Part shown: piece by piece, positions 22,664 to 31,600 of the stretch
Layout: each line of letters begins with the position of its first letter
How positions within the stretch are numbered: position 1 is the stretch's first letter
NCBI GenBank assembly: GCA_903854215.1
Contig: CAINVT010000025.1
Location: forward strand, 1-48,088
Direction of reading: 5' to 3'
Source of the DNA: an uncultured bacterium
GTDB taxonomy: Bacteria; Patescibacteriota; Minisyncoccia; Phycocordibacterales; UBA2100
Length of the DNA stretch: 48,088 bases
Notes under the pieces: generated by a model
Databases searched by the model: none
The model's input: the letters and a program-made list of their open reading frames with translations, nothing else
Told to the model about the DNA's origin: nothing
Translations under genes and position numbers: made by a program

Positions 22664-23032
22664 CTATTCTTCGATTGGAAAATCAAAACCTTGTAAATAG
22701 ATGGGTGAAATATCTTTCTTTTTGAATTGTTCCTGAATGGTGCGAACTAAATATGGCCTTTCCGCTTTTGCACATGCAGGCATTTCAAGGATACTCCGAA
22801 TTCCCGCCTGGATAGTCTGTATATCTTCTGAGGGAAGAGGTTCAACCTCCCTAAAAGTTTGAAGTTCTCTTACAAATGTTGTAATCCTGTTGGCAATGGG
22901 CCGGTAGTCACCTTCGCGTAAAATCCTTTGTATACCATTTCGATCAGCAAGTAACCCGATGGCATTTTGTAAAGACATCGGATATTCTTTTCTCACTTCT
23001 AAGGATTGGGGTGGCATTTTTTCGAACGACAT
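22664..23032 (-). CDS. Unrecognised helical protein
   Basis: 122 residues, mostly predicted helix (SLQNAIGLLADRNGIQRIL, ANRITTFVRELQTFREV, ERPYLVRTIQEQFKKKD). No signal peptide, membrane segment or known motif is present. It begins 7 nt after metG ends and precedes the GHCYV-family gene by 16 nt, so it is part of the same minus-strand unit. Its AT-rich sequence matches the small gene next to it more than metG or tatD, hinting that the two arrived together. Confidence 0.7.
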   Translation of the reverse strand: MSFEKMPPQSLEVRKEYPMSLQNAIGLLADRNGIQRILREGDYRPIANRITTFVRELQTFREVEPLPSEDIQTIQAGIRSILEMPACAKAERPYLVRTIQEQFKKKDISPIYLQGFDFPIEE

Positions 23033-23039
23033 AAACGAT

Positions 23040-24482
23040 TTACTCTTTCCTCAAGAAAAGATTCTCCGGTTTCTTGTTCTCGATGACCGCAGTTTTGATC
23101 TTCTCAGCGGTCTCCGGCATAAACGGCGACAGAAGTCGTGCGACACGGTAGAGATCTTGCGTCAGTTTGAAAATGAGTTCCTTGCCGGCTTCCACGTCGG
23201 TCTTTATCACTTTGAAAGGAGCTGTCTCAGTGATCTTGCGATCAAGGAATTGGATCTCGTCCCAAACAAAATCCGCCGCACGCTGGATTTCAAAAGCATC
23301 GAACGCCTCGGCGTATCCGGCCGGCAACGCAATCGGTTCCGGCCGTGTCCCCTTTTCAAGATGTGTCTGTGCCAGCTGCATGATACGCGATGCAAGATTG
23401 CCGAGACCGTTGGCGAGTCCTGCATTGTATGCATCTTTGAATGCTTCATGAGTGATGTCACCGTCTTCGAAAGGTGACACGTGCCGCAACAGATAGTAGC
23501 GGACCGCATCGGTCCCGTATTCGGCGAGCAATTCCTCCGGATCGATGACATTGCCGAGACTCTTGCTCATTTTCTTGCCGCCGGATGTGATGAATCCATG
23601 AACGAGCAGTGTCTTCGGCAACGGCACACCGGCAGAAAGGAGCATCCCCGGCCAGATCGCCGCATGGAACCGCAAAATATCCTTGCCAATCACATGCATA
23701 CCGGGCCAAAATTCACGATACAGGGCATCATTTTCCTGACCGTATCCCAGAGCGGTAATGTAATTCGAGAGCGCGTCGCACCAGACATACATGACTTGCG
23801 AGTCATCGCCGGGGACCGGCACACCTAAAGTCGCCGGCCATTCTGATTTTCGCGGTCGCGAGAAGCTCACATCCTGCAAACCTTCGTTAAGAAATGACAA
23901 GATTTCCCCCTTGCGTGATGCAGGCACAACCTGCAACTCATCCGTTTCGATACGGCGTCTAATCTCCGCAGTGTACCGGGAAAGCTTGAAGAAATAGTTC
24001 TCCTCCTTGAGAAATTGCGGCTCGACGCCATGGTCGGGGCATTTGCCGTCGACAAGATCCTTCTCGGTTACGAACGCTTCATGCCCGACACAGTAGAGGC
24101 CTTCATATTCTTTCTTGTAGATGTCCCCCGCTTCGACGAGCTTCTTCCAGAGTACTTGGGCTCCAGGCCAATGTTGCTGCTGATCCGTGGTGCGTATGAA
24201 TTGATCGTAGGAAATATTGAGTTCACGGAAAAGTGCCGAGAATTTGCCGACGATCTCGTCGAGAAATACGAGCGGCTCCTTCCCCGCTCTTACGGCAGCA
24301 TCGACCATCTTTTGCGTGTTCTCATCAGAGCCCGTCAAAAAATACGTCTTCTCTTTGAGCACGTCGCGATGATAGCGGACGATGCAATCAGACACGGTCG
24401 TCGTGTATGCATGTCCCATATGCAACTTCGCATTCGGGTAAAAAATCGGTGTCGTGAGGTAAAACTTTTTTTGAGTTTCCAT
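23040..24482 (-). CDS. metG: Methionyl-tRNA synthetase, short form
   Basis: Charges tRNA-Met. The class I signature HMGH (residues 21-24) and KMSKS (in GGKKMSKSLGN, about 303-307) are intact. Family landmarks include TGSDENTQK, YVWCDALSNYI and PGMHVIGKDILRFHAAIWPGML. At 480 residues it lacks the C-terminal tRNA-binding EMAP-like domain of longer MetRSs. Its connective region has a reduced Cys set (YCVGHEAF ... KCPDHG) rather than four CxxC cysteines. TGATACGCT ends 8 nt before the ATG and overlaps the stop of the exporter gene upstream, so an internal leaderless promoter is possible. Confidence 0.95.
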   Translation of the reverse strand: METQKKFYLTTPIFYPNAKLHMGHAYTTTVSDCIVRYHRDVLKEKTYFLTGSDENTQKMVDAAVRAGKEPLVFLDEIVGKFSALFRELNISYDQFIRTTDQQQHWPGAQVLWKKLVEAGDIYKKEYEGLYCVGHEAFVTEKDLVDGKCPDHGVEPQFLKEENYFFKLSRYTAEIRRRIETDELQVVPASRKGEILSFLNEGLQDVSFSRPRKSEWPATLGVPVPGDDSQVMYVWCDALSNYITALGYGQENDALYREFWPGMHVIGKDILRFHAAIWPGMLLSAGVPLPKTLLVHGFITSGGKKMSKSLGNVIDPEELLAEYGTDAVRYYLLRHVSPFEDGDITHEAFKDAYNAGLANGLGNLASRIMQLAQTHLEKGTRPEPIALPAGYAEAFDAFEIQRAADFVWDEIQFLDRKITETAPFKVIKTDVEAGKELIFKLTQDLYRVARLLSPFMPETAEKIKTAVIENKKPENLFLRKE

Positions 24483-24496
24483 ATCGGAGAAGCGTA

Positions 24497-25555
24497 TCAG
24501 GATTTATAGCGCGTTGGCAAGCGGCCATGTTCGATATCGCGGACGAATTCTTGTATGGTCGCGGCGATCGGGACCGAAAGAATGATGCCGAGAAAGCCTG
24601 CGAATTCACCTCCCACGATGAGCGCGAGTATGACGAGAAGCGGCGGGACGCCGACGACGCGTGTCACAACCAAGGGATAGATGAGGTAATTCTCAAATTG
24701 TTGCGCGATGATGTACAGGATAATCGTCGCAATACCACCGGTCACTCCAAGACTGCCAAAAGCGATCGCGACCGCCGGCACGGCCGACAAGGTCGGGCCG
24801 AAGACCGGAATGATCTCAAAACATCCGGCGATTGTCGCCAAGACGAGCGCATCCGGCACACCGAGGACCGTGAGCCCGAGGAATACGAGCACACCCATGA
24901 TGATCGCAAGCAAGAGCTGACCCTGCATCCACTTCCCGATCTTATGTTGCGAACGCCGCCAGAGACCGAGGATATATTCATGATGACTTCTCGGTACGAT
25001 GATGCGCAAGAAGTCATCGACACCGGTCTCAAGCACGGCAAAATAGAAGGAGAAAATGATGATGAGGATAAACGAGAACACGCCGCCGAAGATGCGCGAT
25101 GCGGTACTGAATCCGTTATTGACGACACCAAAATTAAGCGCGCTGTGGATATTGCTGACGATACTCGCCGAGGAGATGGTCGAGATTGCGGGCAATCCGA
25201 GCAGATTGGTGTATTGATCCAACGCACCGGTCGCATTGAACGTCTGAATATAGCCCGGTAATGCATTGATGAAATTCGCGATATCACCGAACAGTGACGG
25301 GAGGAAGAGGAAAAAGATGATGAAAAATACCGAAAAGAGAAAGAGATAGAGCATGATGACCGCGAGCGTACGCGGGATCTTCCGTTTACAAAGCTGCGCG
25401 ACACCCGGCTCCAGTGCCGAAGCAATAACGATCGCCGTGAGGATATCGAGCACGATACCGCGCATCGTATAGAGAAATCCGACCAACAGGAGGAGCAGGA
25501 TGGTCTTCATGACCGTCCCGCCGGTGATTGAAATATTCATGTGACGCTCTTCCAT
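24497..25555 (-). CDS. AI-2E-type membrane exporter/permease
   Basis: 352 residues with about seven membrane helices and the family stretch LVFLGLTVLGVPDALVLATIAGCFEIIPVFGPTLSAVPAVAIAF, followed by YIIAQQFENYLIYPLVVTRVVGVPPLLVILALIVGGEFAGFLGIILSVPIAATIQEF. The family includes transporters for small molecules and Na+/H+ antiporters; the substrate cannot be read from sequence. The extended -10 TGATAGGAT ends 6 nt before ATG 25555, which decides this start. It heads a minus-strand run through metG to tatD. Confidence 0.88.
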   Translation of the reverse strand: MEERHMNISITGGTVMKTILLLLLVGFLYTMRGIVLDILTAIVIASALEPGVAQLCKRKIPRTLAVIMLYLFLFSVFFIIFFLFLPSLFGDIANFINALPGYIQTFNATGALDQYTNLLGLPAISTISSASIVSNIHSALNFGVVNNGFSTASRIFGGVFSFILIIIFSFYFAVLETGVDDFLRIIVPRSHHEYILGLWRRSQHKIGKWMQGQLLLAIIMGVLVFLGLTVLGVPDALVLATIAGCFEIIPVFGPTLSAVPAVAIAFGSLGVTGGIATIILYIIAQQFENYLIYPLVVTRVVGVPPLLVILALIVGGEFAGFLGIILSVPIAATIQEFVRDIEHGRLPTRYKS

Positions 25556-25608
25556 GCGGCAATCCTATCATGATTCGCCCGCCAAACTAATTCACGATTC
25601 GCTACCCG

Positions 25609-25947
25609 TTACAGCAACAATGTCTCTTGCAAGCCCTGTAAGATTGCACGAAGCTCGATTGTGCTGATGGCTCCTATTTTCTTCGTGAGCCGGTTATGGG
25701 CCAACGTACGGACATGGAATGTGATGACCTCTGAATCTTTTTTCAAACCGCTCTCCTTGCCAGCTCGTATGCGCACGCATCCAGGATATTCCTTTATCTT
25801 GCTCGAAAGCGCACAGGCAATCACGACAGGAAGAGCTTCATTCATCGTATTTCCCGAAATGACTACTACCGGTCGTTCGCCGCCCTGTTCGCTTCCCTGT
25901 ACCGGATTGAGCTGCGCGAACCAAATATCTTTTTGACGGATTTCCAT
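25609..25947 (-). CDS. mazF: MazF-type mRNA-cleaving toxin
   Basis: 112 residues. KDIWFAQLNPVQGSEQGGERPVVVISGN is the family N-terminus, and EVITFHVRTLAHNRLTKKIGAISTIELRAILQGL the C-terminal half with the usual RT/D-K positions. By family it cuts single-stranded RNA at short motifs. It starts 3 nt after the stop of the antitoxin gene, a standard toxin-antitoxin arrangement. Confidence 0.93.
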   Translation of the reverse strand: MEIRQKDIWFAQLNPVQGSEQGGERPVVVISGNTMNEALPVVIACALSSKIKEYPGCVRIRAGKESGLKKDSEVITFHVRTLAHNRLTKKIGAISTIELRAILQGLQETLLL

Positions 25948-25950
25948 GAG

Positions 25951-26181
25951 CTAGAGGCGTGCGAGCATTTCCGAGTAGTCATCCATGCCCCATTCTGCCA
26001 TCTCGACAATGTCTTTGTCCTTCGCCGCGCGCGCGAACCCTTCGCGCATTTTGGTACGTTTCAATGCAATGAGCGCCTCTTCGAGCAGATCACGGCGTGT
26101 ACGCTTCTGCCGCTTGGCTTCCATATCAAGCCACGCAATCAACTCTGGCGAAATAGTGCTGGTGAATGAGACGGTATTCAT
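25951..26181 (-). CDS. mazE: Ribbon-helix-helix antitoxin partner of MazF
   Basis: 76 residues. The N-terminal strand NTVSFTSTISPELIAWLDMEAKRQKRTRRDLLEEALIALKRTK is a typical ribbon-helix-helix DNA-binding domain. The acidic C-terminal part (DKDIVEMAEWGMDDYSEMLARL) should wrap the toxin. ATG 26181 is chosen over the longer frame because TATACT ends 8 nt before it. The pair should repress its own promoter through the palindrome at 26210-26223. The mazE name rests on position and pairing; the fold is RHH rather than AbrB-like. Confidence 0.85.
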   Translation of the reverse strand: MNTVSFTSTISPELIAWLDMEAKRQKRTRRDLLEEALIALKRTKMREGFARAAKDKDIVEMAEWGMDDYSEMLARL

Positions 26182-26189
26182 ATGTATAT

Positions 26190-26223
26190 AGTATACGCAT
26201 GATTCGTACGTATGCAAGCATAC
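26190..26223 (-). promoter_or_regulatory. mazEF promoter with palindromic operator
   Basis: On the minus strand TTGCAT (26212-26217), a 16-nt spacer and TATACT (26190-26195). The -35 box lies inside the perfect palindrome gtatgc-aa-gcatac (26210-26223), and a further atacg/cgtat pair spans the spacer. This is a good site for autoregulation by the RHH antitoxin. Confidence 0.7.
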
Positions 26224-26258
26224 TGCATGCATGTCCGTTATTAGTTGGTCAAAACCAG

Positions 26259-27650
26259 CTAGACGATTCGCATTACAAGTTCGTCAATCGAAACACGTTC
26301 TTGTCCCCCAGTGTCTCGGTTGCGAATCGTTACGGTATCCTTGAGTTCAGGACTTGCTTGCCCTGAGGAATTCGAAGGGTCGCCGAGCGTGTCGAAATCG
26401 ATCGTGATACAGACCGGTGTGCCGATTTCGTCCTGGCGGCGATAGCGCTTACCGATGTTGCCGTTGTCGTCCCACATGATCTGCGGAACTTGACCCTTGA
26501 GCATCAGATACACCTCACGTGCCTTCGCAACGAGCTCCGGCTTGTTCTTCAAGAGTGGAAAGACAGCAGCCTTGATAGGTGCGACTGCCTTGTTGAATTT
26601 GAGATACGTGCGTGGTTCACCGCCCAGCTCGTCTTCTGTGTAGGCAGAAGTAAGTACCGCCAATACCGATCGCTCAACACCGAAGGTTGGTTCGATCACA
26701 TGCGGAACGATCGCCGGTTTTCCTTCCTCATCGGCAATAGAGAGCGCCGCACCGGAAGCCTTCGCATGAGCAGAAAGATCGTAATCGGTACGATATGCGA
26801 GACCCCAGAGCTCTTTCTGCCCGAACGGGAAATCAAATTCAGTATCGACACTGTGCTTTGAATAATGTGCGCGGTCTTCGGGTGCGATATCGACTTGATG
26901 CACATGATCCATATCGAGTCCGATCATCTCCGCGAACTGCAATTGGATTTTTTGCCATTCATCGAAACTTTCTCTCCAGTTCTCCGGACGCACGAAGAAT
27001 TCGATCTCCATTTGTTCGAGTTCACGCAGACGAAAGATGAAGTCGCGCGGCGCAATCTCGTTCCGGAATGCTTTGCCTATTTGTGCGATCCCGAACGGAA
27101 GCTTCGGATGAAGCGAGTCAACGACATTCTTAAAATTGAGAAAGATGCCGCCCGCCGTTTCCGGCCGCAGATAACTGATCGCGCCTGCTTGCGAGCCCAC
27201 CTCAGTCTTGAACATCATGTTGAACTGGCGAACGTCGCTCAATGCGTTCCCGTCCGGACTCTTTATGCCTGCGGATTTGAGTGCCTCATCCATCATTACG
27301 GGCGTCATACCATGCACATCGACACCATTGTCTTCAAGTACATGATCGGCGCGATAGCGTAACTTCGTCTTTACATCTTCGACCATGGGGTCAGAGAAGC
27401 CGGATACGTGACCGGATGCCTCCCATGCTTTGGGGTTCATCAGAATCGCCGCATCCAATCCGACCATATCATCGCGACCTTGCACGAATGTCCTCCACCA
27501 GAGTTGCTTGATGTTATTCTTGAGTTCAACGCCAAACGGTCCGAAATCCCAGGTACCGGCAAATCCGCCATAGATCTCGGAGCCCGGGTAGATGAAGCCG
27601 CGGCGCTTGCAGAGCGAGACGATCTTTTCCATGCGATTATCATCAGTCAT
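26259..27650 (-). CDS. glyS: Glycyl-tRNA synthetase, single-chain class II
   Basis: 463 residues. Motif 2 region is RNEIAPRDFIFRLRELEQMEIEFFV and motif 3 region is IEPTFGVERSVLAVL. The start MTDDNRMEKIVSLCKRRGFIYPGSEIYGGFAGTWDFGPFG is the family's N-terminus. This is the homodimeric type found in archaea, eukaryotes and some bacteria. TACACT ends 9 nt before ATG 27650; the longer frame runs through a perfect hairpin and is rejected. Near the C-terminus the stretch GDPSNSSGQASPELK interrupts a usually short turn (TL ... DTVTIRNRDT), an apparent in-frame insertion. Confidence 0.95.
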   Translation of the reverse strand: MTDDNRMEKIVSLCKRRGFIYPGSEIYGGFAGTWDFGPFGVELKNNIKQLWWRTFVQGRDDMVGLDAAILMNPKAWEASGHVSGFSDPMVEDVKTKLRYRADHVLEDNGVDVHGMTPVMMDEALKSAGIKSPDGNALSDVRQFNMMFKTEVGSQAGAISYLRPETAGGIFLNFKNVVDSLHPKLPFGIAQIGKAFRNEIAPRDFIFRLRELEQMEIEFFVRPENWRESFDEWQKIQLQFAEMIGLDMDHVHQVDIAPEDRAHYSKHSVDTEFDFPFGQKELWGLAYRTDYDLSAHAKASGAALSIADEEGKPAIVPHVIEPTFGVERSVLAVLTSAYTEDELGGEPRTYLKFNKAVAPIKAAVFPLLKNKPELVAKAREVYLMLKGQVPQIMWDDNGNIGKRYRRQDEIGTPVCITIDFDTLGDPSNSSGQASPELKDTVTIRNRDTGGQERVSIDELVMRIV

Positions 27651-27674
27651 ATGAATGGCAGTGTACCGCAAAAT

Positions 27675-27713
27675 GGTGCGGGCGAAAATGGCATGGCCAT
27701 TTTCGCCCGCACC
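27675..27713. repeat. Perfect 18-bp hairpin upstream of glyS
   Basis: Arms 27675-27692 and 27696-27713 are exact complements around atg. No T-run follows on either strand. It lies 10 nt upstream of the glyS -10 box and so occupies the -35 region, where it could act as a protein-binding site, or it could be a mobile palindromic element. Confidence 0.8.
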
Positions 27714-27738
27714 CATACCGCGCGCGCCCAGGAATCCT

Positions 27739-29748
27739 TTAGTGAGACGGCGACGCAACGACGGTCGCATTGATAGCATTGAAGCCGGTATCGCCGACAA
27801 GATTCGTTGTGATGTTGCTCGTAGAATTTGCACCTTCTTTCGCAGTATTTATGTTGCTATTGGCAGAAATGGCGACCGCCTGTCCCGTCGAATCATCAGT
27901 ACCTGTAAGCTGGATGTTTTGCAACAACACAGGTATGCGCCCGATCTGGCTCGTCGACGGCGTAAATCCCACTTCGAATGCGACCTGTCGTGGTTGAATA
28001 CCGTTGGTCCCGACATTCGGTGCGACCGTGCCGAGGCTCCACGTCACCGTCCCGGTATCGAGATTGAATTTCAGGTTCTCACTGCTCGGACTTTGTTTGC
28101 CCGTCGAGCGTACATACGGCGGCAGCGTCGCGGTGACGACTGCATTGTCGATCTGATTGGTCGTATTGGTCACGGTCAAAACCATCGCATAGGTCGTTTC
28201 AGTTCCCGCTTGCGGCGGTAGCGGACCGACACTTCCGTACGGACTCGAGTAGTACAGTCCATTCGCCGTAAGCGCGACATTGCTCGCAATCGCGATCTTA
28301 TCAGTCGCCGCCGACTGCAGATTCTGCGGTACGCCGGTTTGATCAACGCGGTTACCGGCAGCATTGACCGAAATACCGATCGTGGGGTTCGATACATTCT
28401 TCAACACATCAGATGCCGGTGCGGTGAAGCTGAACGTAAGCTGTCCCGTCGCTCCCGGTGCCAAGAGTGCGAGGCCGCCATTCGTCGTCGTATTGTTCCA
28501 CAACACAGTATTGTCATTCGAGCGATAGAAGCCATCGGGCGACGCAACGGTCGAACCGTCGATCTCAAATCCGGAGAGCTTCGCAACAATGACCGCATTG
28601 GTGATAGACGTCGAAAGATTATTCTTGTAATTGATCGTCACGGTCACCTTTTGACTGGGAGTGATGACAGCCGGCGTCGATGATGAATTGTTGACGTTGA
28701 TAGTCAACCCCATGAACGGTTGGGATATGGAAACACTGTAGGGGCTCGCCCCGAGCGGTACATCGATCGATGATGAGGCAGCGCTCGTGCGTGTACCGGT
28801 CGTGAAGTTGAAGACACGCGTATCGCCGGTATTTCCCGTCAACACGCCGGTCAAAGTAACCGTTTGTTTCTGCCCTGGATTCAACGTTCCGAGTTTCCAG
28901 AGACCGGGCGCGACAGCATTCGGGACCGAGGATGTCATTTGAAAACCAAAGGGGAATGTTGCATTCAAAAGGACGTCGCTCGTCGGTTCGGTCGCATTCG
29001 ATGCAACGGTCACCGCTATGGTTAATGGTTGACCTGAAATTGCCTCCGAATCACCCGTGACCGCAATGGACAGCGGTGACGAACTGAAAGTAAATCCATA
29101 ATCCGATGATGCGGTGAAAATCGAGTTCGAGTTGCCCAAATGGTAATCAAGTTCTGCCTTCACGTCGGATTGCTCGCCTTCGGTACCCGAGAGCACCGCC
29201 TTGACGGTACCCTCTTTCGTCTCGCCCGGCTGGATCGTACCGAGATCGATCGGGTATGAGAGTTGCGGTGTGGTGAAATCGCTCGGGGAACGTGTGCCCG
29301 ACGGATAATTGACCGTCAGCGTCGCGAGCGAAAGCGGTACGCTATTCTTGTTGGTGATGGCGATCTGGAGTTCGGTCACTTCACCGCCGGCAATCGATGA
29401 GGGACCGGTAATGATGATATCGATATTTGAAGAAGAGGCGCCGGAGCTTCCACCCCCGAGTGCGAAAAAGTAGATGAAGAACGCGACCGCCCCGATGAAG
29501 AAGATCATTGCAAGCACAAGCAACCACCAGAGCGCACGACGAATGATAGTAATCGCTCGCGGAGCGGTCGTGATCGCATCAAGCTGCGGTTCGTCGCGCT
29601 TCCAGTCGTCACCGACCGGTTCTTCATGCGCATCAAGTGTCCGACGTTCGTGATCTTGCAGGCGAGGTGACATCTCACGCGAATACATCGCACGACGAAG
29701 ACGCTCTATTTTTTCATCTTCATGCGAGGGTTCTCTATTCGGTACCAT
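27739..29748 (-). CDS. Single-pass surface protein with DUF11-like beta domains
   Basis: 669 residues. A charged cytoplasmic head (1-69) precedes one membrane helix (71-97, RALWWLLVLAMIFFIGAVAFFIYFFAL). About 570 outward residues follow, forming several beta-sandwich repeats with phrases such as GPSSIAGGEVTELQIAITNKNSVPL, LGTLNPGQKQTVTLTGVL and VTVTINYKNNLSTSITNAVIVAKL. This is the pattern of DUF11/CARDB-type adhesive or structural domains. No enzyme motif is seen. The extended -10 TGGTATCAT ends 6 nt before the ATG. Probable cell-surface structural or attachment protein. Confidence 0.8.
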   Translation of the reverse strand: MVPNREPSHEDEKIERLRRAMYSREMSPRLQDHERRTLDAHEEPVGDDWKRDEPQLDAITTAPRAITIIRRALWWLLVLAMIFFIGAVAFFIYFFALGGGSSGASSSNIDIIITGPSSIAGGEVTELQIAITNKNSVPLSLATLTVNYPSGTRSPSDFTTPQLSYPIDLGTIQPGETKEGTVKAVLSGTEGEQSDVKAELDYHLGNSNSIFTASSDYGFTFSSSPLSIAVTGDSEAISGQPLTIAVTVASNATEPTSDVLLNATFPFGFQMTSSVPNAVAPGLWKLGTLNPGQKQTVTLTGVLTGNTGDTRVFNFTTGTRTSAASSSIDVPLGASPYSVSISQPFMGLTINVNNSSSTPAVITPSQKVTVTINYKNNLSTSITNAVIVAKLSGFEIDGSTVASPDGFYRSNDNTVLWNNTTTNGGLALLAPGATGQLTFSFTAPASDVLKNVSNPTIGISVNAAGNRVDQTGVPQNLQSAATDKIAIASNVALTANGLYYSSPYGSVGPLPPQAGTETTYAMVLTVTNTTNQIDNAVVTATLPPYVRSTGKQSPSSENLKFNLDTGTVTWSLGTVAPNVGTNGIQPRQVAFEVGFTPSTSQIGRIPVLLQNIQLTGTDDSTGQAVAISANSNINTAKEGANSTSNITTNLVGDTGFNAINATVVASPSH

Positions 29749-29801
29749 GTTGTAATGATACCACCTCTACCCTGCGTGGAGCATCATATTGAGAATCATA
29801 T

Positions 29802-31595
29802 CTACTTCTTTTTCTTGATCGACGGGCGCACGAACAAAAGTTCATCCGGCAAACGGAATAATCCTTCATCATTACGCTTCTGTTCCATGAAATGCGCGAT
29901 GAAACCAACGGTACGCGGAATGACGAATAGTGCATTGAAAAATTCCACCTCGAGAAGTTCTTGTAATTCTTCAGCAGAGAAATGATCTTCTTCCACGAGA
30001 ATATCGAGTAAGACCGACGCGACAACTCCATCGACATTGAGAATGAGCTTGCCATTCTTCGTCGTCGTCACCGCTTCCACCGCACGCGCAAAATCATAAT
30101 ATGAGTGCCGTTTGAGCAATATGGTGAACTGCGCAAGCGCCTCGACACGCGGGTCGGGGATGCCGACACGATATTTGCGATGTCCGATACCGGAGAGCAC
30201 CATTCCCTCTTTGGCAGCCGCTTCGACAAATGTAGCGGCGCTTACGCCGGAGAGAACGCCTGAGAGCCACGTCCGCGCAGCTTCATTGATTGCACCGCCG
30301 AATCGCGGACCGATCGTCAGCAATCCCGATGCAAGCGACGAGACCATGTCGCGTCCGGCTCGCGCAGTGATCATCGTATTGACCGCGCCGGAGACATTAC
30401 CGCCATGATCAATGAGGAGTTCAAAGACCGCTTCCACATATGCGGCGGCCACATCAGAGATCTCTCGTCCAAGGAGGGCCCGGAGTGCGGCAGTGGCAAA
30501 TGTCGAATCACCTCTTCGCACGATCGCGCCGTCTTGTATGAATACCGGCGCACTGTCGAGATCGAGTATTGATCGGGTCGAAAGAATGCTTTTGCTTCGT
30601 TCCAAAAGCGCTATGGCGTCGAATATCGTATCTTGAAAACCGTTCTGCGGTAACGTTTTCATCTCGTCTAAAAATTGCGGGAACGTCTCGGGAGCAACGA
30701 CACCGACCGCGCGCAACGCGTCACGTTTCGCACGTGCACTTTCGTCCGTACGCGCCACGAGTGCCTTGGCGTGACCGAATTGCATGTGCTCGTCGAAGGC
30801 TTCGTCGATGATACCGGCAATGTACGCAAGTACCGGTTTGGTGAGCTTTTTCGCCGTGATCAGTTCGACGATCTCATATTCATCCGTTCCCCCGAGCTCT
30901 CCGAAATACACGATCGCGCTCGTCTCCTCGTCATTCTCTGCAAGCATGAGCACATCCGTGAGCGACGTGACCGGAAAACGATCACCGCCGATCGAGATGG
31001 AGAATGAAAGCCGTTTCCCCGCCATTGCAACAGCGCGAATGAGCTCATTGGTCATACCGCCTGAGGTCGACACAACGGCGATTGATCCGGGGGTGCCTAA
31101 GTGACTTGCCGAGAGTTGCACCGCGTCGGTACCGCCAATCGCACCGAGCTTCAACGATCCTGATACTACGAGTCCGACACCAGACGGACCGGCAATGAGT
31201 TTGTCCGCACCAAATCGTCGTATGAGTTCCGTCGCATGAGACTCGGGAACATTCTCGGCAAATAAGTGAGCGCCAAGCGCCAAGGGATATGCGGCGAAGA
31301 ACGCGATGGTCGAGTCGAACACGCGACGCCCTGACTGCAGATTCAAGAGCCACGAAACCTTCTCCGCAGATGATTTCGGAACCGCTTCGAAATTCTTGTA
31401 GCAGGGGAGCAATATCTCGCGTGTGCCAAAAAAGAATTTTTGTGCCTTTTTGTTGCCGCTTATGATCCCGACGATCGAAGGCTCCTCCTTGCCGGAAAGA
31501 AAATCAAAATCGAGGATCGACTGCACGATCTTCTCATGATTGCCGGATACGAGTATTCCGGACTTCCCTTTTCGAATCTGTTCGATCGTATTCAT
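29802..31595 (-). CDS. aclA: ATP-citrate lyase, subunit with CoA-ligase alpha-like and citrate-synthase-like domains
   Basis: ATP-citrate lyase makes acetyl-CoA and oxaloacetate from citrate, CoA and ATP. The N-terminal ~330 residues resemble succinyl-CoA synthetase alpha, with AGPSGVGLV and the phosphohistidine site QFGHAKAL, which aligns with QFGHAGA of animal ACLY. The C-terminal ~260 residues are the citrate-synthase-like lyase module: GGNVSGAVNTMITARAGRD followed by SGLLTIGPRFGGAINEAA, then GIGHRKY and GFIAHFMEQKRNDEGLFRLP. These C-terminal motifs rule out a plain succinyl-CoA synthetase. It begins 5 nt after aclB ends. Confidence 0.93.
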   Translation of the reverse strand: MNTIEQIRKGKSGILVSGNHEKIVQSILDFDFLSGKEEPSIVGIISGNKKAQKFFFGTREILLPCYKNFEAVPKSSAEKVSWLLNLQSGRRVFDSTIAFFAAYPLALGAHLFAENVPESHATELIRRFGADKLIAGPSGVGLVVSGSLKLGAIGGTDAVQLSASHLGTPGSIAVVSTSGGMTNELIRAVAMAGKRLSFSISIGGDRFPVTSLTDVLMLAENDEETSAIVYFGELGGTDEYEIVELITAKKLTKPVLAYIAGIIDEAFDEHMQFGHAKALVARTDESARAKRDALRAVGVVAPETFPQFLDEMKTLPQNGFQDTIFDAIALLERSKSILSTRSILDLDSAPVFIQDGAIVRRGDSTFATAALRALLGREISDVAAAYVEAVFELLIDHGGNVSGAVNTMITARAGRDMVSSLASGLLTIGPRFGGAINEAARTWLSGVLSGVSAATFVEAAAKEGMVLSGIGHRKYRVGIPDPRVEALAQFTILLKRHSYYDFARAVEAVTTTKNGKLILNVDGVVASVLLDILVEEDHFSAEELQELLEVEFFNALFVIPRTVGFIAHFMEQKRNDEGLFRLPDELLFVRPSIKKKK

Positions 31596-31600
31596 AATTT

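Noticed and set aside
27651-27833. N-terminal extension of glyS to 27833
   Set aside because: It crosses a perfect 18-bp hairpin and overlaps the end of the neighbouring gene; GlyRS homology begins at 27650.
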